This document shows, in pieces, positions 1-10,739 of a DNA stretch of 64,000 nucleotides. The stretch's first letter is position 1, and each line of letters starts with the position of its first letter. The translations under genes were made by a program, and so were the position numbers. This DNA comes from Phycomyces nitens (taxonomy: Eukaryota; Mucoromycota; Mucoromycetes; Mucorales; Phycomycetaceae), in the NCBI GenBank assembly GCA_022702545.1, contig JAHRBC010000005.1:2108001-2172000 (forward strand), given 5' to 3'. Under the pieces are notes generated by a model. The model did not search any database. It was not told the DNA's origin and saw only the letters and a list, made by a program, of their open reading frames with translations.

Positions 1-3000
1 GTACCATGATGGGGACATTGACATGCTGGGTAGGATTGTGTTTGTAAATGAGGGTTGGTAAAGAGGTGGTGGTGGTGGGGGATGAGGCTGCCGTGTCGAG
101 ATGGACATTGAGGCCGTTGATCTGTCGTCCTCCTGGGTGGATCCAGACTCGGTTGGTGGGGACGAGGGTTGAGGTGATGATGGTACAGAGGATGATGCCA
201 GATGAAGATAGTTGTTTCTCATGGCAAACTCTGGTGGAATGATGTCCAGAGTAACCGCATTTGTCTCGTGTAGGTTCTGAATGGCCTGCAATATCTCTGG
301 GACATAGACATACTCTAGGAATCCCCTGTTCTTAAAGATCCTCTTTTCTTGCATACGCTGGATAATCTTTTGCCAAAAGTTGGTGCGTGTGCTCCAATAG
401 GGCCAGCCATACTGCATTAACACAATCATATGCCCTGCCTTTTCATCCCAACGCATTGCAGAGTCAATTGATGCCATGCCACCCTTTTGTCCAGACTCAC
501 TATCCAAACTGACAATCAAGTGCTTGATGCACCGTACCATCAGACCTTCCTGGGTAACTCTCATCATCCCAAACTCATGGCCCTGGAAGATGGTGGCTGC
601 AGTGTAGCAGTCTTTTTCGTCCGCAATAAAGTCATTTTCATCCAGTCCATTTGGAGTGGGAAATACGGACAGAATGATTGCAATCTCCAATGTCGATTGC
701 TGCAAATATCGGTCAATACATATGCTCTAAAAGAGACTTAAAGGTTTTTTTCTTACCTGTAGGCTACCGACCAGCAGATAGATCACTCCAATATTGTAGA
801 GTACTCGAAAGGCAAACATAAACGGAATCTCAAACTCAAGCTCACTTGCGCACTCTTTCTTCTCCCGTCTTCGCTGAAGCTCAATACGATCACAGATCGT
901 CTGGGACAATTTAAGCGCCTTTGCTAGGTTTCCAGGAACCGAAGGCTATGCGCAGATATTAATGATTTATGAATCCAACACTCCCTGGGGACTTACCGAT
1001 GAAAGCGCAAGATCACTTCTGACTAGCAGAACCGCATTATGAATATCAAATGGCAGTTGGTAACTCTCAATTGTCTTGGAGAACTCTAAGCCACGTTGGT
1101 TAATAATGTATTTGCAACAAATATACACTTACCTTGTTCCCAACTTCCATAAACATTGGCCCAGTTCGTATTAGGTGCTGCAACACTAGCCCACTCCCAA
1201 AGGTCAACAATATGTCGCAGACAGTCGGCAGCCTTGCTCAGAATCTGGAGGGCTTCATCCACACCACGCATGCAGTAGGAATCCAGCCCTTCTCCACGGT
1301 CCGCCGCTGGCTCTACCTTTGCCTTTTTCCGCTTATTCAAATCATCTTCACTCTTCTCATCTTCGTCTTGTATTCGATTCTTGTCGGCAGCACTGGCTGT
1401 CTCGGTGGACTTGTCTCCTCCCACCAGCGAATTGACAGGCTTGGATTCCTCGCTTTTGTGGTCATTGGAAGTATTGGTCCGATTAGGTGAAAGTGAGGGT
1501 TGTATAGCACACACAGGAATCAAACACGTCTTTTCGTCCTTATTGGGCGCATTGTCGTCCAGACCACAAACTGCCCTGTAATACTCATGGCTAAACTCGA
1601 CAAACTGAGCTGCTACTGCCATAAACTCGCACATGAATCCCACTGCGACATGGAGTTCTTCATAGTAATGGGGTCCATCTGGTGGGGGTGAATCTGGATC
1701 ACTGTCTTCGAGATCGAGTCTGATATTCGACCGTTGCTTTTTGAGATATTGGAACCTGTTGATATGGGACTGAAAACACAGCCGGCCAAGACGGGCGTAT
1801 CTACACCCACAAGACACTTTTTTTCAGTCTACTACTTTTCCTTGTTTCTCTTTCAAAATTTACCCGCTACAGTCCAACATTGCACAAGTAAACTTTGTCA
1901 ATTCTTCCCATTCACGCTGCTCAATGTAGTATTGCTGACCAACTAGCATGTACTGCTCAAATAGCTTGTAGGAAATGACAATATAGTGCTTGCTATCCGT
2001 AGACTTTATAGAGGGCTGCTTATCTCCTCTGGCAAGCATCACGCGTTGTTTCCATAGCCGAGGTAACAGTTCGGTAACTTGTAAAATAAATTTATGGTTA
2101 TTAAACTCAATGATGTACAAATAAATAGCTTACCTAATAATTTTATACATTTCTTGCTGGCATCTGGTTTCATAGCCTGAGCACATAGAATCAGCAATTT
2201 AATGGAGCGTATCTATAAAGAGGTTAACACTGTATCAGATCCCTTGTAAAAAAAAAACTTACCAGATATTTATACGCGTGCCGTGGGTAGGCTTGGATAT
2301 AATCAAACAAGACATGGAAGGCGCGGAAAGTATCGGCTTCCTCGAGATAGCCTACCATATCATTCTTTATTTCAAGTCCCTTTTTTCCAAATTCCCTTTT
2401 TTAGTTTTTCTTACCTGTTGCACTTTCTACAATGGTAGACTGGATCAAAGCAGGCAAGGAAGCAAAGAAGCCTGCCGATAATCAAACAAGAAACACTGGA
2501 CTTTAGATAACGATAGTCTTGCTTGTCTACAAGACAGAATATAGGCTTACGGGTCATATGGGTATCTTTGGAAGGATCAATGTGGTCTGCAATCGTAAGG
2601 ACGTATTTCTGGAACACAGAATTATCTGAACTGTTGGTTTGTCTATAGGGAAATAAGGTCAGGACGGCTTGGAATTGTTTGTGGCTTTCAAGACTTGCAG
2701 CATAACAAACGACTGTATGGCCTTTTCAAAGTTGCTTTCTTTTACTGCTGCCTGATGGCTTTGGAACTAGGAGGATGAGTATGATTAGGGACCGGCAAAA
2801 CAAAACAGCTAGAGGCGACTCGAGAAGAGTATAAAAGGGCGTCTTGGAACCAGTTGCTTACTTCAGTCTCAAAGTCATATGTCGATGATGTATATGTCCG
2901 GGATTCATCGCTTCTTTGTCCAGACGTAGCAGGACGACTAATAGACGTGTCTTTAGGACTTTTGTCTGCCTGACCGTCAGATGAATCAGGAGCATGGGAC

Positions 3001-3002
3001 AT
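1..3002 (-). CDS. INTS10: Integrator complex subunit 10 (INTS10) homologue, 3'-partial
   Basis: A multi-exon gene that starts at the ATG at 3002 and runs off the left edge without a stop. Exon 1 is 3002-2862, followed by a clear donor (gtaagc), and at least six short introns follow. The best evidence is the last exon in the window (about 740 to 1): its stretch GHMIVLMQYGWP, with the following leucine-rich helix and a TLDIIPPE end, lines up with human INTS10 GHVIVLLQQEWP and its downstream ILHLELLP-type segment, as I recall that protein. The middle exon (about 1800-1130) carries an acidic, lysine-rich spacer and helical segments. Integrator cleaves nascent RNA at promoters and snRNA genes in the nucleus; INTS10 is an accessory helical-repeat subunit. 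No Integrator exists in budding yeast. The exon 2 and 3 joins near 2500-2770 could not be resolved cleanly. Family assignment is fairly but not fully secure. Confidence 0.66.
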
Positions 3003-4225
3003 GGCAGCGAAAGCGGGTGGAGGGGTTCAAGAAAGGGAAAAAGAGACAGCAGATAAAAGCTGTCCCACGCATGTGTCGATTGGGCGCTGAGCAAAAACTA
3101 AACAACGATCCTTAACCGAGGCTTGCTTACCTAAAAGATTTCAATGTCCGGATAAGATTCCCAAAGAAAGAGAGACGAGAAGCCAGTTTCGTACAAAAGT
3201 AAAAGAAAAGCCAATTGTGTCCTTTACAGCCATGTCGGCTATTCAATATAAAACGCACATTTCTGCCTGTACATTTCTTGCGACATTTGTTTTTTTTTAA
3301 TAATAATAAAAAAAAATTGTTTTGTTTGCTACAGATCACTACAAGAACCAGAGGGCCAATTGGATGTATCTGTTGGCATTTGCAAGATGTTGAATCAAGG
3401 TATCTAGAGCCAATTCAAAGACGTTTGTATTAAATGGTTCAAAGAGTAGAGCTGTTCTAGGCATTTGTCATTTTACTAGTGACTATATGGGAGACCCAAG
3501 GATTTATATAAGCAAAGACAGGCAAATGTAATTGGACTGGTGGTTTATCAGGTACAGAAATGTATAGGCATAGTCTATAGATTCCATTTGCTTAATGGCA
3601 TTAAAGAATGCCAAATATAACAATGATTGCATATAAAATATGAAAACAGACCTCGCTGGTGCCTAGGGCGATGGCCAATCTTGGAGGTGCTCAGACCTCA
3701 CAACCAACAACCAACAACCAACGACCAGACCCCCCTCCCAACAGAATTGGAAGCAAAGAGGGTCTCACACGTCTTGAACTCGTATGCTTTATTGCATCTT
3801 TTTTTCTTGGTATTGTTGTATGTTTTATTCCATGTATTTTATTTTCATCAAACAATAGCGCAAATGCTGGCCGTGCATGGAATTCACATTAATAAATCAC
3901 AGATTCCCATTGTTCTTGCGCTATATTCAAACCTAGTTTATATCTCAGCCCACTCTCCATAATAAATACACTCGAGTCACCATTACACAAACAAGGCATT
4001 TTTCTTCAAGTGGGGGATGTAGATCAGAAAGACTGTATTGATTGGTTGTCTAATATTTTCCTTGTGCGTCCAATCTGCTAATGGCTTACCTAAGCTCATT
4101 TCTTCCTCGGACCAGTGGAAAAAGGTACAAATCCCTAGGGACGATCCACATGGTAACCCCTCGCCAGCATTGAAAACAATAATGTGCTTGTTAGCTTACA
4201 GTACGGTAAGACAGATACATATATA

Positions 4226-4256
<31 letters not shown>

Positions 4257-4334
4257 GTATGTATATGTGTATATATGTATATTTTATATAAAACCGACTT
4301 GAGAATCTATGGAATACAAGGGACATGTATATTA
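3003..4334. other. Intergenic stretch between INTS10 and TMEM62
   Basis: Between the INTS10 start and the TMEM62 stop there is no convincing gene. Short open frames exist on both strands but none has a domain or a good start context. A CAACCAA-type short repeat lies near 3695-3725. This interval must hold the INTS10 promoter (its 3003 side) and the TMEM62 3' end. Confidence 0.5.
4213..4277. repeat. (AT)n / (ATGT)n microsatellite
   Basis: A run of AT dinucleotides passes directly into five or more TATG tetranucleotides and then mixed GTAT units. It lies just downstream of the TMEM62 stop codon. Confidence 0.9.
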
Positions 4335-7026
4335 TCAATCTGCCAATGTTTCTGTCGGCGATCTTGTTCCACGCTTTCGACTCTTGACCTGAACAGGTCC
4401 TTCGGCAGAATCTAATAAGGGACTCGAGCTTGTGATTCCACTCGACAGACCAGTTGCTTCTGGAAGATGGGGAATGAGTGGCGCTTCCTCGTCTTCTCCG
4501 TTCCTCTGACTCTCCAAAGATGGTGGCACTGGCAGGTTGTTGGTGCCTTCAAGGCATCCTGGACAGCCCTCCAACACAACACCTATCCGGTCAGACTTGA
4601 ATCTTCTCTGGAGCAAACCGTGCTTGCCTCCCAGCAGCACATACCCCACGTATGCTGACCAGACCCACAGTACACTCTCAAAAAAGTAGGGCCAGAAACC
4701 ACCATAGAAAGCGGCCAGGGCAACAAGCTCAGATATCCTCCATAGCAGATAAACAATCTCTAACCCCTTGAACCAGGCACGTTCGTAGAGTTGCCGAGGT
4801 CTATTGCTGGTGTTGTAGCTTCCGCGGCAATACAGGTCAGCAGAATCGACTGTGCGCCAGGCAAACAGCAAGACAAACACGGCAATGTCATCACAGAAAT
4901 GCATGGTAGAGTACATCCAAGTATCAGACAGTGGGATCCATTGCTGGTTGAGAACAAGTCCCCACATATAAAAGGTTCCCAGACGCTCGTTGGCTGTCTC
5001 TCCGGTTGGAATGAACTCGGCCCTGAACCAAGGCAAACACACAAGACTCAAGATTGTAGCCCAACATACACACCAGCTCAGGATGTCGACCTGGGGGAGT
5101 CGTACAAAGCGCAAGTACCACAGAAGCCATTGACGATAGAGTCCTTGGTAGGGGCTCTGGTCGACCTGGTCTAGTCCGTGGATTTCGAGTAAGATCCGGT
5201 CACCTTTTAATGGCCTGATGTCGGCCCACACCTTGGTCACCAATAGCAAGGAGAGCAAGACCACTACTGCCAGCAGGGTCAATGTTCGAAGAGTGGTTGA
5301 TAGCCGGCCCTTCATGACCAGTTTGCCCACGATCCCTGACTTTATGTAGAGGCGAGAGAGATCGACTCTAAATAGTACTTCAGACTGTCCCACTTGGCCA
5401 TCAGGTGCTGTAACCTGGACAACCAATTTGTGGGTCTGCATGTCATCAAAATCGTTGGCTTCCCAAGAAGACACCCAGAGTGGCATTGATGAGTTTCCAA
5501 CAAAGACAGCCGGGAATGGGTGATGGTTTCCGTCCACAAACAGCCTGACCTTGAGTTGGTCTGGACTGTATTCCGAGAAAACCAATGTTCGGATATGGGT
5601 GCTGTGGCCAATTCGGCTGGTTGGTTCTCTAGATAGCACGAATTGGGCATCTTTAGGGTTGGTAATCAAGACGATGGGTGGTGGTGTGATGGGTTCCGGC
5701 CATTCGAGTTCGGAAGAGGGTTTAAAGGGTGGCATTTGTGACATTGGCAGCTCTACGTCTACAAACGAAACCAGGTCGTGGTCTATGGCGACAATTCTAT
5801 ATACGCCATGGTCTTTAAGATCTGCAACCTCGAGTTCGAGTGTGTCTGACACCGAATCATAGGATTTCAATACATCGCCTAGACCTTTTTTTGTTTTGTT
5901 CAAGAAGTAAATAAATGGGCTTCTAGGTATTGTCTTTTTTTTTTGGGAAATTACCAGCAGCCAGACGATGAAGATGGCCACAAAAATAGACGCTAATATG
6001 GCCGGCAATGTCTTGATAAGTATGACCGGCCGAGGAAGTGCCAAAGAGCACGGTTGTGGTAGGGTAATGTACAAACTAGAAATTAAGAAAGGTTAATATT
6101 CAAAAGAAAATTAAAAGTGTACATGATTTTACAAGAAAAGTATGGTTGTATGAGCCCCTTGCTTCTGACTCGAGTCTATCCATGGTGCTTGAAGTCATGT
6201 AGCCGAAAAAGTTGAATGGCCGAGCAGGGCCCTTTTTAGGACTATGGGATGGATAGTCCGGTTGATTAGGGATCTAAAAGACATGGCTGCTGGTGTCTTA
6301 CCATGCGTCTGCTGCAATAAACTTGTACTGTCCAAAGCTCTTTTTGGAGTCCCAGCTATAGACACCCTGGCCTTGCTCCATAAGCGAAGCACTCTTTCCA
6401 TATTTACGATAGAGGTTCTGGTCCGAGGACCAAGAGGCCATATTGAAGCAGTCATGGTTGCCTCTCATATCATACCATGGCACATTTGATCCCTTTTCGT
6501 CTATGGCCTGTTTGTATATCTTCCATTCATCGAGTGATTGATAAGAAGTCACTCCTCCAGGTTCCTTTGCATCTGTCAAATCGCCCGTAACCACCACAAA
6601 TTCTGGCCTGGATAGATTTGTAGAAATGGATGATTAGTCAAGTCGACGATTAGAATCCACACAATGTACTTGATTGTCGGGAGAGATGATTGAACAAAGT
6701 GCAAAAAGTTTTGAGTGTGTCCCTTTGTTTTGAACCGAGAAATATGCAGATCCGAGACCTAGAGTCAAAGATGATTACGCGACATTCTCTTGAATCTAGG
6801 TGCTTTTGCTTGCCTGGATAAAGTAGAGTAGATTGGAAGGATTGGGACCAATGACTAGTGGGTCATGAACTTTTTTGGCTAAATCGATAACTTGATTGTC
6901 TAGAGTTTTGGATGGATAAAGACTTTTGGTTGAATCACGGTATAGGATGCATGCCCTTAGGAATCCGATAAAGGTTATTGCGAGGCAAAAGAGTGTTGAT
7001 GGTGATAGGCGTGTATTCCACACCAT
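4335..7026 (-). CDS. TMEM62: TMEM62-like membrane metallophosphoesterase
   Basis: Six exons give about 795 residues: 7026-6814, 6758-6670, 6607-6302, 6241-6133, 6075-5955, 5884-4335. All joins keep frame. The N-terminus has a signal anchor. Calcineurin-like phosphoesterase motifs follow in order: SDLHISRF (D-x-H), GDLTDAK, GNHD, the YNFFG-like FNFFG segment, and GHLH (about residues 70-280). The order and wording match vertebrate TMEM62 (DLHISKF, TGDLTDAK, GNHDAFN, GHLH). The C-terminal half carries the ITNPKD and STHIR segments and a block of several membrane helices, also as in TMEM62. The metal-binding residues look intact, so it may be active, but the substrate is unknown. The first intron uses a GC donor (CAG|gcaagc) at 6813. 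It is longer than the human protein (about 640) because of a polar C-terminal tail. The start is the first ATG in frame. Confidence 0.88.
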
Positions 7027-7749
7027 GGGGGTAAACAACGATTATGAGAAAAGAAAAGAAAAAGAAAAAAAAAAGGGGGGAAGAGAGGCCTACAGAACAA
7101 CAACAACAGCAACAACAACAACAAGAAGAGAGGAACGGTAATTATTATTTTATCCCTACAAATTGGAAATCAATTCAATGGCTTTCTAGGCAATCAAATA
7201 ACCACTTTTTAACCAGCCAAGATGCTCTTGGTTATTTGCACTTTTGCTATAGCTAAATGTACATGACCAGTTCTAGTGATATATATATGTATATGTATAT
7301 TGTGAACCAGGCATGAATCCAATCTTTTGGAATCCCAAATTACAATATTGTAATTCATTGTGATTTCTGCTTTGAGATGAATTCAATAGGAATGTTCTAT
7401 TTAAAAACAAGGTATTTGCTAACAATAGAAATCTATAAATATTTAAAAGAGTTTTGTGGCTTTTTGGAATATAAAAATCCAAAGGACCATGGATATAAAA
7501 ATACACTTGCTTTACTGATCTGTACTGCTACTTCTGGGAGTGTGTAGCCTGGATAGAGTATCTAGACGAACAGGACTCACAATATATGGTTTATTTCTTC
7601 TAAAATCTAAAGCATATTTAAGTATATAAATATAAATATATATATATATACGTATATATATGTTTGGATGTGTGACAAATGATGTGTGTGTGTAGGTGTA
7701 GAGTAGATATGTACAAAAGAGTTGGATTTGTGTAAATTTTCTCATTATT
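7027..7749. other. Intergenic, TMEM62 promoter side with simple repeats
   Basis: A purine-rich run (about 7050-7085) is followed by a CAA/CAG repeat (about 7095-7125), then AT-rich DNA with a short (AT)n tract near 7640-7660. I see no gene. Confidence 0.5.
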
Positions 7750-8718
7750 TTATGGGAGGCCTAAAGTTGGCTCTGCATAAGTCAAGGGCGTAGAGCCAAA
7801 GGGAGTGTCTTTGGAAAAACCCCTGTCTGTCCATGATATCCGGGGTGATGATGAGCCATCAAAAGAGAGGTCCTGGGTTGACACTGTGCCATCTGTATCA
7901 GCCAAACTGGGTGGAGTCGAGCTGTTGTCCTGGAGAGAGGTAAAGAAGCCGAGGACATGATTACGTGTCATTGGCAATGATGATGTATCATGGTATGTGC
8001 CTGGCAAATAGGCCATTCCTCGGTCGGTTGTCTTCCACCACCGTACTCGCCGAGTCCTCAGTCCACCTTCAGAGTTTGGATTCTCTGTAGACTGCATGTA
8101 CCAAATTTCTATCTGAACATCAAATGAATCCTTGTGCTTCAAAGTGCCCTCAAAGATGTTGTGCTGCATCAAATTCTTATCAAATCGAACGTCCATCTTT
8201 GAAAATCCTTTCTTGTGTACTGCATCTAGGTTTGCTGATGTCTTGGTTTCCAACTGGAGCCATCGTCCGTCTCTGTTGTATTCAATCTCGTATATTATTT
8301 TGTGCGGCTGAATCAGACGCTTGAGTCTATATTGTACATCTTCTAGCTTGGCCAAATATCGATCTGAAACGGGGTTCTTTGGGGGTTCTTGGGCAGGTTC
8401 AGCTGTCAGCCTTGATCGTGCCTTTGACAGCTTCCTGGATAGCCAACGGTTGCAAGGATGCTGGGATTGGGGCTGTTCTGGTATGGGTGGTTCTGTAGGT
8501 GTGTAGATGTGGTAGGGCTCAATGACAAGTGAGGATAGATTGAGTGCCCGCATGCTGTGAGGGACGCAACGGGAGGTTGGCAGTTCGATTTTGAAAGAAG
8601 GGGTATCTGTCTTTTCGGTTGGGTCATTAAAGGGCTCTTTGTCTTTGAGAGAATTGGTGGGCGAGTGGCTAGGACAACTGGCTGACTTTTTTAGCTTTGA
8701 GATAGACTTGAAAAGCAT
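7750..8718 (-). CDS. Uncharacterised intronless protein, 322 aa
   Basis: A single uninterrupted frame from the ATG at 8718 to TAA at 7750; codon use is good throughout, so it is very probably real. The open frame extends a little upstream only through a TTG codon, so I chose the ATG. The N-terminal 110 residues are Ser/Pro/Lys-rich and look disordered. A compact region (about 125-240) starts KIIYEIEYNRDGRWLQLE and contains alternating beta-type stretches, an FDKNLMQHNIFEGTL segment and a WWKTTDRGMAYLPGTYHDT segment. The last 70 residues are Ser/Thr/Pro-rich. No transmembrane helix or signal peptide is visible. I do not recognise the family. It stands out as one of only two complete intronless genes here. 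Confidence 0.75.
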   Translation of the reverse strand: MLFKSISKLKKSASCPSHSPTNSLKDKEPFNDPTEKTDTPSFKIELPTSRCVPHSMRALNLSSLVIEPYHIYTPTEPPIPEQPQSQHPCNRWLSRKLSKARSRLTAEPAQEPPKNPVSDRYLAKLEDVQYRLKRLIQPHKIIYEIEYNRDGRWLQLETKTSANLDAVHKKGFSKMDVRFDKNLMQHNIFEGTLKHKDSFDVQIEIWYMQSTENPNSEGGLRTRRVRWWKTTDRGMAYLPGTYHDTSSLPMTRNHVLGFFTSLQDNSSTPPSLADTDGTVSTQDLSFDGSSSPRISWTDRGFSKDTPFGSTPLTYAEPTLGLP

Positions 8719-10489
8719 TTGCGAAAGAAAGGAACAGAAAAAGGGTGCCAAGGGTATAAAGGATATAAATATAGGCGGAAAGGCTTGTTATTTTTGGTCG
8801 ACTGATGCTTCACCAGAGACCTTTTTTTTTCATATCTGTTTTGACTTTCTTTTTTATATATATATATGTGTGTGAGGATCTTGTGGGGGGGATGGTCAAA
8901 GGCTATTTTTCTGTGTGATACCTACAACTATTATTATTATTATTATTTGTTTATTCCTAGAAGAAAAATACATGAAATCGATACTCTTTTATATAAGTGT
9001 CCTCAAGACTTCTTCTTTTTTGGATAGGGGTATAAAGGTCTGACCATGGAATAGAGAATAGAAAGACGGGATGGCTTGAGATAGTTTCATGGCAAGGAAA
9101 AAAAAAAGGCGTCTGCTATTTATGTCAATGACTGGATACGTTGCAGGAGCATTGAACAGCTGCTGTTTTGTCTAGCATCTGGTAATGTATCATCCCTGAC
9201 CACTACCACGTTTCCAGACACTTTTTTGACCCCTCTTTTCTTCAATGCTTCTTTATTGTCGGTCTCCTTGCCATTGTTTTATGATAAAGGGTTAATAAAT
9301 ACAGGTTTGAAGTCAATACTAAACAATCTGTCTATCTGGCTTATTAATTATCTTCAGTAGTCCGTTGTCATTTATACATGTTACAGTATGATGTCATGTA
9401 CGAAAAGTCAAAACACATAAAGAAGCCTTTGAGCATAAGTGTAATATGCTACGTCTCATGATCCTAGTCTCACCAGTTTGAGCCAATGCGTACCTTTGTA
9501 AAACAGAGATTAGGCATTGATATATATACATATATATATATGTATATGTATATATATAACTAGAAGATTTAGATTAAAACCAGACCAAGACTATGTTAAC
9601 CATACCAAGTCTAAAAGGATGTGTTAGAGACAATGTCATGAAAATGATGGGTAAGGATAGTGAGTATGCTGCTCCAGATATCTTGGAACAACAAATACAA
9701 AGGCGTACGCGTATTCTGATAAATTAATAATATTCAAATCACCATGCTCCATAATTCCAGCCTGACAAATATGTACAAAGCAAACAATTCACGTAATCTG
9801 CAACCAAAGAACCCTTTTGTTCCCGCAAGAACCAAAGCAGAATGACAAATTAAATAATCTGGTTCCAAATGGCTTGCTGTGATTGTAAAGAATTAATAGA
9901 TGTACAAAAATGGCAACTGTGATTTGTCTGTTTTCAAGAATGGCAATTTTGAGTGTGTGCACGGTTGAGAAGCAATGCTTAAAATCGTCTGCAAATTCAC
10001 GCTGAGATTTTTAGTATTTGCAACTCAGAAACATGTTCCATTGAAATAAGGTTTTGATACAAGCAAGCCTAAATGGTGCCTGACGGTCGTTAAAATGTAT
10101 GTCGGGAGTCCAAAAACGATTTTAACCATATAATAAAGAAAAGATTGAATCTAATTGACGTCTATCCTCTGAGCACGTTGAAACCAACATAACAAGGTAA
10201 TTCTATATATAAAGATATTTTTTTGAAAGCGTTTTGAAATTTTTGCCCTTAAAAAAAATCATTTATAATCAAACCATGCTCCGACAGATGCCGAGGATTC
10301 CAGCATCGTTTTTGAAAGATAAGGAAAGAAAACTGCCAGTCAGAAATATTATACAGCAATTATATCTATTTTACTAGAGAAACACAATGGTCATTTGTAT
10401 TAAAAAAGAGTATATTCTAGAATCTGGAATAATAGCTCGACAAAAATATATATATATAAACTTTTTTTTTGAAAGATAGATGGTTTATG

Positions 10490-10739
10490 AAATGAGGATT
10501 TAGATTTGGAGTATACAGGAAATCGTATTTTTATTGATGAAGCAGGATTTCGTATCCGCATAGAGAACAATTGGGCCAGATATAAAATTAAAGGAGGCAA
10601 TTGCAGCAGCAAAATGTGCAGCTATTGTTCACTTTGCAATGTATTAAATCATGATAAAAGTAGAAAGTACAGCTACCTGGTTATTGCTGATACCTTTATT
10701 GATAAGTCAGGATCAATGGTACACAAAAAGGTGGAATAG
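10490..10739 (+). pseudogene. DDE_3 (Tc1/IS630-type) transposase fragment
   Basis: The plus-strand frame at 10506-10739 reads GNRIFIDEAGFRIRIENNW near its start. This is the standard beta strand around the first catalytic aspartate of DDE_3 endonucleases (xxFIDEAGFxxxxxxxxxW) found in many Mucorales Tc1/mariner relatives. The later glycine-rich and second-aspartate blocks are not visible; the frame goes on with unrelated residues and stops, and no N-terminal helix-turn-helix is seen upstream. I read it as a decayed copy. No terminal repeats could be found by eye. Confidence 0.5.

Noticed and set aside
3659..3892. Plus-strand 77-residue frame with a hydrophobic stretch, considered as a small membrane protein
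   Set aside because: No good start context or homologue, and part of it comes from a CAACCAA repeat.
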